DNA of 55,676 nt. It comes from a virus. Each line of letters starts with the position of its first letter. Position 1 is the first letter of the stretch. The DNA is taken from positions 1 through 55,676 of IMG/VR virus record IMGVR_UViG_3300046533_000339; one strand, given 5' to 3'. Below are positions 53,119-55,676 of this stretch, one piece after another. Both the position numbers and the translations under genes were made by a program. A model generated the notes under the pieces. It saw only the letters and a list, made by a program, of their open reading frames with translations, had not been told where the DNA came from and searched no databases.

Positions 53119-54204
53119 ATGGCAAGGTGCGGCTGCGGCAACCAGACCTGCTCGTGCATCATCACCGCCGGGGACGGGGTGATCGTCTCCGGTCTGGGGA
53201 CCCCGACCCGGCCGTACGAGATCAGCCTCACCACTGCCGGAGCCGGGCTGTCGGAGTCGATCAAGGCCACCCCGACCGAAACGTTGAAGCTCTACACCAA
53301 TGGTGCTGGCACACCCGACAACCCGCTGAACATCTACGGCAACGCGACCGTGAAGATGACCGACGTCACCGACGTGGCCGATCCGGAAGGCCCGGCGTCG
53401 GGGGACGTGGTCACCTTCGTGACCGACCACTGGGAGTTCCGACCCCCGGCGGCGGCACCGCCCGGTTCGGTGAATGTGTCGAACCCGCTGTCCGGCGACG
53501 GGTCGGTCGGCACGCCGCTCGGGTTGAAGACGTCCGGCTTCTGGCCGCTGCCCGGTTTTCCGCTGTCACAGCTGGGCACGTCGGGCTCGGAGATTTACGT
53601 CGACTCGGCCGGGCAGGTCCGAACGAAACCGCAGTTGATCACGGTGGCGAAGCCGGTCACCGATCTGGCCAGCACCTACCCGTTCGGCGTGACGGTGATG
53701 GCGGTGGATGCCACCACCGGGGCCGCATACCCTCCGGCGGCTGCCTGCACGGTGATCACGCAGCGGCGCTCCGACGGCCCGGCCTTGCAGTGGTGCGCAA
53801 CATCCAGCTCGGGTACGGCGACACAGATCTGGGCACGGGCCGGTACGTCGACGGCCTGGGCCGGGTGGGTGTCGGTCGCCGAGGACACCGGCTGGGTCAA
53901 CCTCACCCCCAGCTCCGGCACCGGCACCTTCCAGTACCGCTGCCACAACGGTGTCGTGTCCCTGCGGGCCTCGCTGGGCAGTATTACCTCACTGCCCGCC
54001 GGTCAGACTTCTCAGTTGCTGGCTGGAGGTGTCATCCCAGCCGCCTACCGTCCGACCGTCTCCGTTTACGCCGGAGGTAACGGCGGTGGTGCGAGCACCA
54101 TCCTCGGCGTGGTCAACGCCCCGGATGCCGCCATCTCGTGGTGGAACACCTGGACTGCCGCCGTGACGGTGGCACGATTCACTGCCAACTGGTTGAAGGA
54201 GTGA
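53119..54204 (+). CDS. Second cysteine-headed fibre protein (361 aa)
   Basis: ATG 53119 after GGGAGAGACGC. CGCGNQTCSCIITAGDGVIV matches the head of the fibre at 22999-23925, and GDGSVGTPLGL matches GDGSVGLPLAV. The rest is beta-rich, with a TGWVNLTPSSGTGTFQYRCHNGVVSLRAS domain near the C terminus that resembles fibre tips. Likely a tail fibre or receptor-binding protein, but it lies outside the tail module and on the other strand. Confidence 0.75.
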   Translation: MARCGCGNQTCSCIITAGDGVIVSGLGTPTRPYEISLTTAGAGLSESIKATPTETLKLYTNGAGTPDNPLNIYGNATVKMTDVTDVADPEGPASGDVVTFVTDHWEFRPPAAAPPGSVNVSNPLSGDGSVGTPLGLKTSGFWPLPGFPLSQLGTSGSEIYVDSAGQVRTKPQLITVAKPVTDLASTYPFGVTVMAVDATTGAAYPPAAACTVITQRRSDGPALQWCATSSSGTATQIWARAGTSTAWAGWVSVAEDTGWVNLTPSSGTGTFQYRCHNGVVSLRASLGSITSLPAGQTSQLLAGGVIPAAYRPTVSVYAGGNGGGASTILGVVNAPDAAISWWNTWTAAVTVARFTANWLKE

Positions 54205-54205
54205 A

Positions 54206-54505
54206 GTGGCGTACTACGACGTGTTTCTGCTGACCCAGGACAGTGACTTCCAGGGCCGGGTGGCGGCCTGCTACGCCACCGAGGAGGGCCAGGAGAACCC
54301 GAACGCCTGGACCTTCGAGCATCTGTGGGTGCTGGCTGCGGAGCCGGGGTTCGGTGATGCTTACGCTTCAGCGCTGGCGTCCGGCAATGAGAGGCCGGGT
54401 AAGGATCCGGCGGTGATCACCGACGGCATGATCTTGTCGGCGGTGCAGGCCGAGATGGATGTCCCGCCGCCGCCGCCACCACCGGAGGATGATGGTGCAG
54501 CATGA
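54206..54505 (+). CDS. Protein of unknown function after the fibre (99 aa)
   Basis: GTG 54206, with AGGAGTGAA upstream. Helical core (DSDFQGRVAACYATEEG; EHLWVLAAEPGFGDAYASAL; DGMILSAVQAEM) and a seven-proline run before an acidic end. It overlaps the following microprotein by ATGA and is probably a partner of the fibre. Confidence 0.75.
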   Translation: MAYYDVFLLTQDSDFQGRVAACYATEEGQENPNAWTFEHLWVLAAEPGFGDAYASALASGNERPGKDPAVITDGMILSAVQAEMDVPPPPPPPEDDGAA

Positions 54506-54588
54506 GCGCTGAACGAATCCTGATGATCATCATCCTGGTCTGTGTGGCGATCCTGCTGATCTTCGCCGTGCTGAACGCGGTCGGCTAG
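54502..54588 (+). CDS. Single-pass membrane microprotein (28 aa)
   Basis: ATG 54502 overlaps the previous stop. MSAER then an all-hydrophobic helix with a central cysteine. Could be a small holin or lysis helper, but that rests on size and topology only. Confidence 0.6.
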   Translation: MSAERILMIIILVCVAILLIFAVLNAVG

Positions 54589-55124
54589 GGCCGGTCCAGC
54601 AGTCCGAGCAGACGGTCCCGGTCGGTCTGGCCGGGCAGGTCGAACCATCGGTCCAGGTCGTCCCCGGTCAGGCTGACGATCACAGTGTGGTTGGGGTTCG
54701 GCATGGTTTCGACCGCACTCGGCGGGTTGTCGGTGAACCCGGTGCCGAGCAGTCCAAGCTCGGTCTCCAGGAGGGCTTCGAGGCTGCCTTGGAGCAGTCC
54801 TGCGTCGAGGACGGCGAGCCGGGCCAGCTGGTTGTCGCCGAGCAGGATGCGGTGGGCGGTCTCGTTGTCGACGCGAAGCCGGATGACGGGGATCTGGTCG
54901 GCTTCCAGGGACAGGCAGGCGGCGTAGGTGGTGTTACCGGCGAGCACGTAGCTGGTGGAGTCCTGGACGTAGACGGGCCGGTACATTCCGTTGATTTGGA
55001 TTGATTCGGCTATAGCTTCGGTGTCGCCGTTGTTCGGGTTGTCGGGGTGCGGTGAGATCGTCTCGATCGGTACCAGCAGGTCGGCCAGGTCGTCGTGGAA
55101 CTTGACCGCCCCGGAGATGATCAT
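54585..55124 (-). CDS. ParB-like nuclease-domain protein (179 aa)
   Basis: ATG 55124 overlaps the methyltransferase stop (ATGA). VPIETISPHPDNPNNGDTEAIAESIQINGMYRPVYV is the ParB/Srx N-terminal domain signature, followed by YVLAGNTTYAACLSLEADQIPVIRL. The C-terminal half carries a helical tail (LDRWFDLPGQTDRDRLLGLL). Such phage proteins usually pair with a DNA modification enzyme, as here; the exact reaction is unknown. Its stop shares CTAG with the plus-strand microprotein. Confidence 0.85.
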   Translation of the reverse strand: MIISGAVKFHDDLADLLVPIETISPHPDNPNNGDTEAIAESIQINGMYRPVYVQDSTSYVLAGNTTYAACLSLEADQIPVIRLRVDNETAHRILLGDNQLARLAVLDAGLLQGSLEALLETELGLLGTGFTDNPPSAVETMPNPNHTVIVSLTGDDLDRWFDLPGQTDRDRLLGLLDRP

Positions 55125-55676
55125 CTGCCCTCCAGCAGCTGGCAGCCGACGTAGTGGGTGTAGGCCGGTGGGATGGCCTGGACGAGTTCGGTGGCGTACA
55201 TCCAGTCGATGCCCATCGCCGCGCCCTGCTCGGCCACTTTGCCTTTGCCACCGCCTCCGGCACCGTAGACGGCGACGTAGGGGCCGTCGTGGTGGACGCC
55301 GTGCCGCCAGCCCTGGACCCGGCCGCGATGGGGCAGGTGGACGGGTTGGGCTGGGGTGAAGCCGCCGCACTCGAAGAAGCGGTGGCGGAGCACGGCGAGG
55401 CCGAACATCTCCCCGCACAGCATCAGGTGCCAGCGCAGTTCGGCGGAGCCCACATTCTCTATCACGTAAGGTTTCCCGGTCTGCCGCAGCATCTGGCGGG
55501 TGGGTCCGATCAGGTCGGGGTGGATGGTGCCGTTGGTGCCTTTGGTGAGGGTTGCGGAGGCCAGGCACGGTGGGGAGGTGTGGTAGGCGTCGTAGTCGGA
55601 CCAGTGCTCGGAAAGGTAGATCAGGGCTTCGGCCTGGTGGAACTCGAACGGGTAGTGGGGTTGGGGTCTGATGTCG
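55121..55676 (-). CDS. DNA (cytosine-5) methyltransferase, partial
   Basis: The window cuts off its start; reading from the edge, SPPCLASATLTKG is the catalytic PC motif and PYVIENV the conserved ENV motif. The target-recognition part and final motif (AAMGIDWMYATELVQAIPPAYTHYVG) follow. It probably methylates phage DNA to evade host restriction. The first part of the enzyme, with the AdoMet-binding FxGxG motif, lies beyond 55676. Confidence 0.85.
   Translation of the reverse strand, partial: DIRPQPHYPFEFHQAEALIYLSEHWSDYDAYHTSPPCLASATLTKGTNGTIHPDLIGPTRQMLRQTGKPYVIENVGSAELRWHLMLCGEMFGLAVLRHRFFECGGFTPAQPVHLPHRGRVQGWRHGVHHDGPYVAVYGAGGGGKGKVAEQGAAMGIDWMYATELVQAIPPAYTHYVGCQLLEGR

Noticed and set aside
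1-55676. Integrase, immunity repressor or attachment site
   Set aside because: No tyrosine or serine recombinase motif is visible in any supported gene, and no gene resembles a classical repressor beyond the generic HTH proteins. The rest of the genome is not in view, so lifestyle stays open.

Overview
The window is part of the genome of a tailed phage of siphovirus type (long tape measure, tail-assembly chaperone frameshift, separate tail tube and tail-tip genes). It infects, or lives in, a high-GC Gram-positive host, most likely an actinomycete. The basis is the strongly GC-rich third codon positions, frequent GTG starts, the MuF-plus-protease fusion, the actinophage-style tail-tip proteins and the Cas4/Rad52-like replication set. 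The exact host cannot be read from the sequence. I see no tRNA, CRISPR array, integrase or clear lysogeny repressor. The right edge cuts a cytosine methyltransferase gene, so this is not a complete genome.

Layout. (1) 1-22981, plus strand: about 60 mostly small early genes, many overlapping by ATGA, GTGA or TGATG. The left part (1-14.4 kb) is broken into short transcription units, each ending in a strong hairpin and many starting with a TTAACC-type palindrome. It holds a lipoprotein, several zinc-ribbon and membrane microproteins, an SSB, a primase-helicase and two putative DNA-binding proteins. From 14.5 to 23 kb genes run almost without gaps and end in a nuclease/recombination block (HNH, VRR-NUC, Rad52-like annealing protein, Cas4-like nuclease). 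One small gene (20131-20403) runs against this direction. (2) 22999-41417, minus strand: tail fibre, collar-domain protein, two large tail-tip proteins, tape measure, frameshifted chaperones, neck proteins, tail tube and capsid. (3) 41684-45756: a block inside the head module holding a proline-rich repeat gene on the opposite strand, a holin-like protein, a beta-helix spike and an M15-type peptidase. (4) 45756-52899, minus strand: MuF/protease fusion, portal, membrane protein, large and small terminase. (5) 53119-54588, plus strand: a second cysteine-headed fibre with two small genes. (6) 54585-55676, minus strand: a ParB-like protein and a partial DNA methyltransferase.

The early region probably replicates and recombines the genome; the minus-strand region builds the virion. 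The most unusual signals are regulatory or translational: a duplicated promoter-plus-leader cassette (4428-4565 and 12861-12980), 16 dispersed copies of the palindrome TTAACCYARGTTAA, a second dispersed motif AGCAACCAAC just ahead of start codons, a large structured RNA candidate at 8243-8440, and a textbook GGGAAAA slippery site at the end of the tail-tube gene that would add a GFGHGPF repeat tail.
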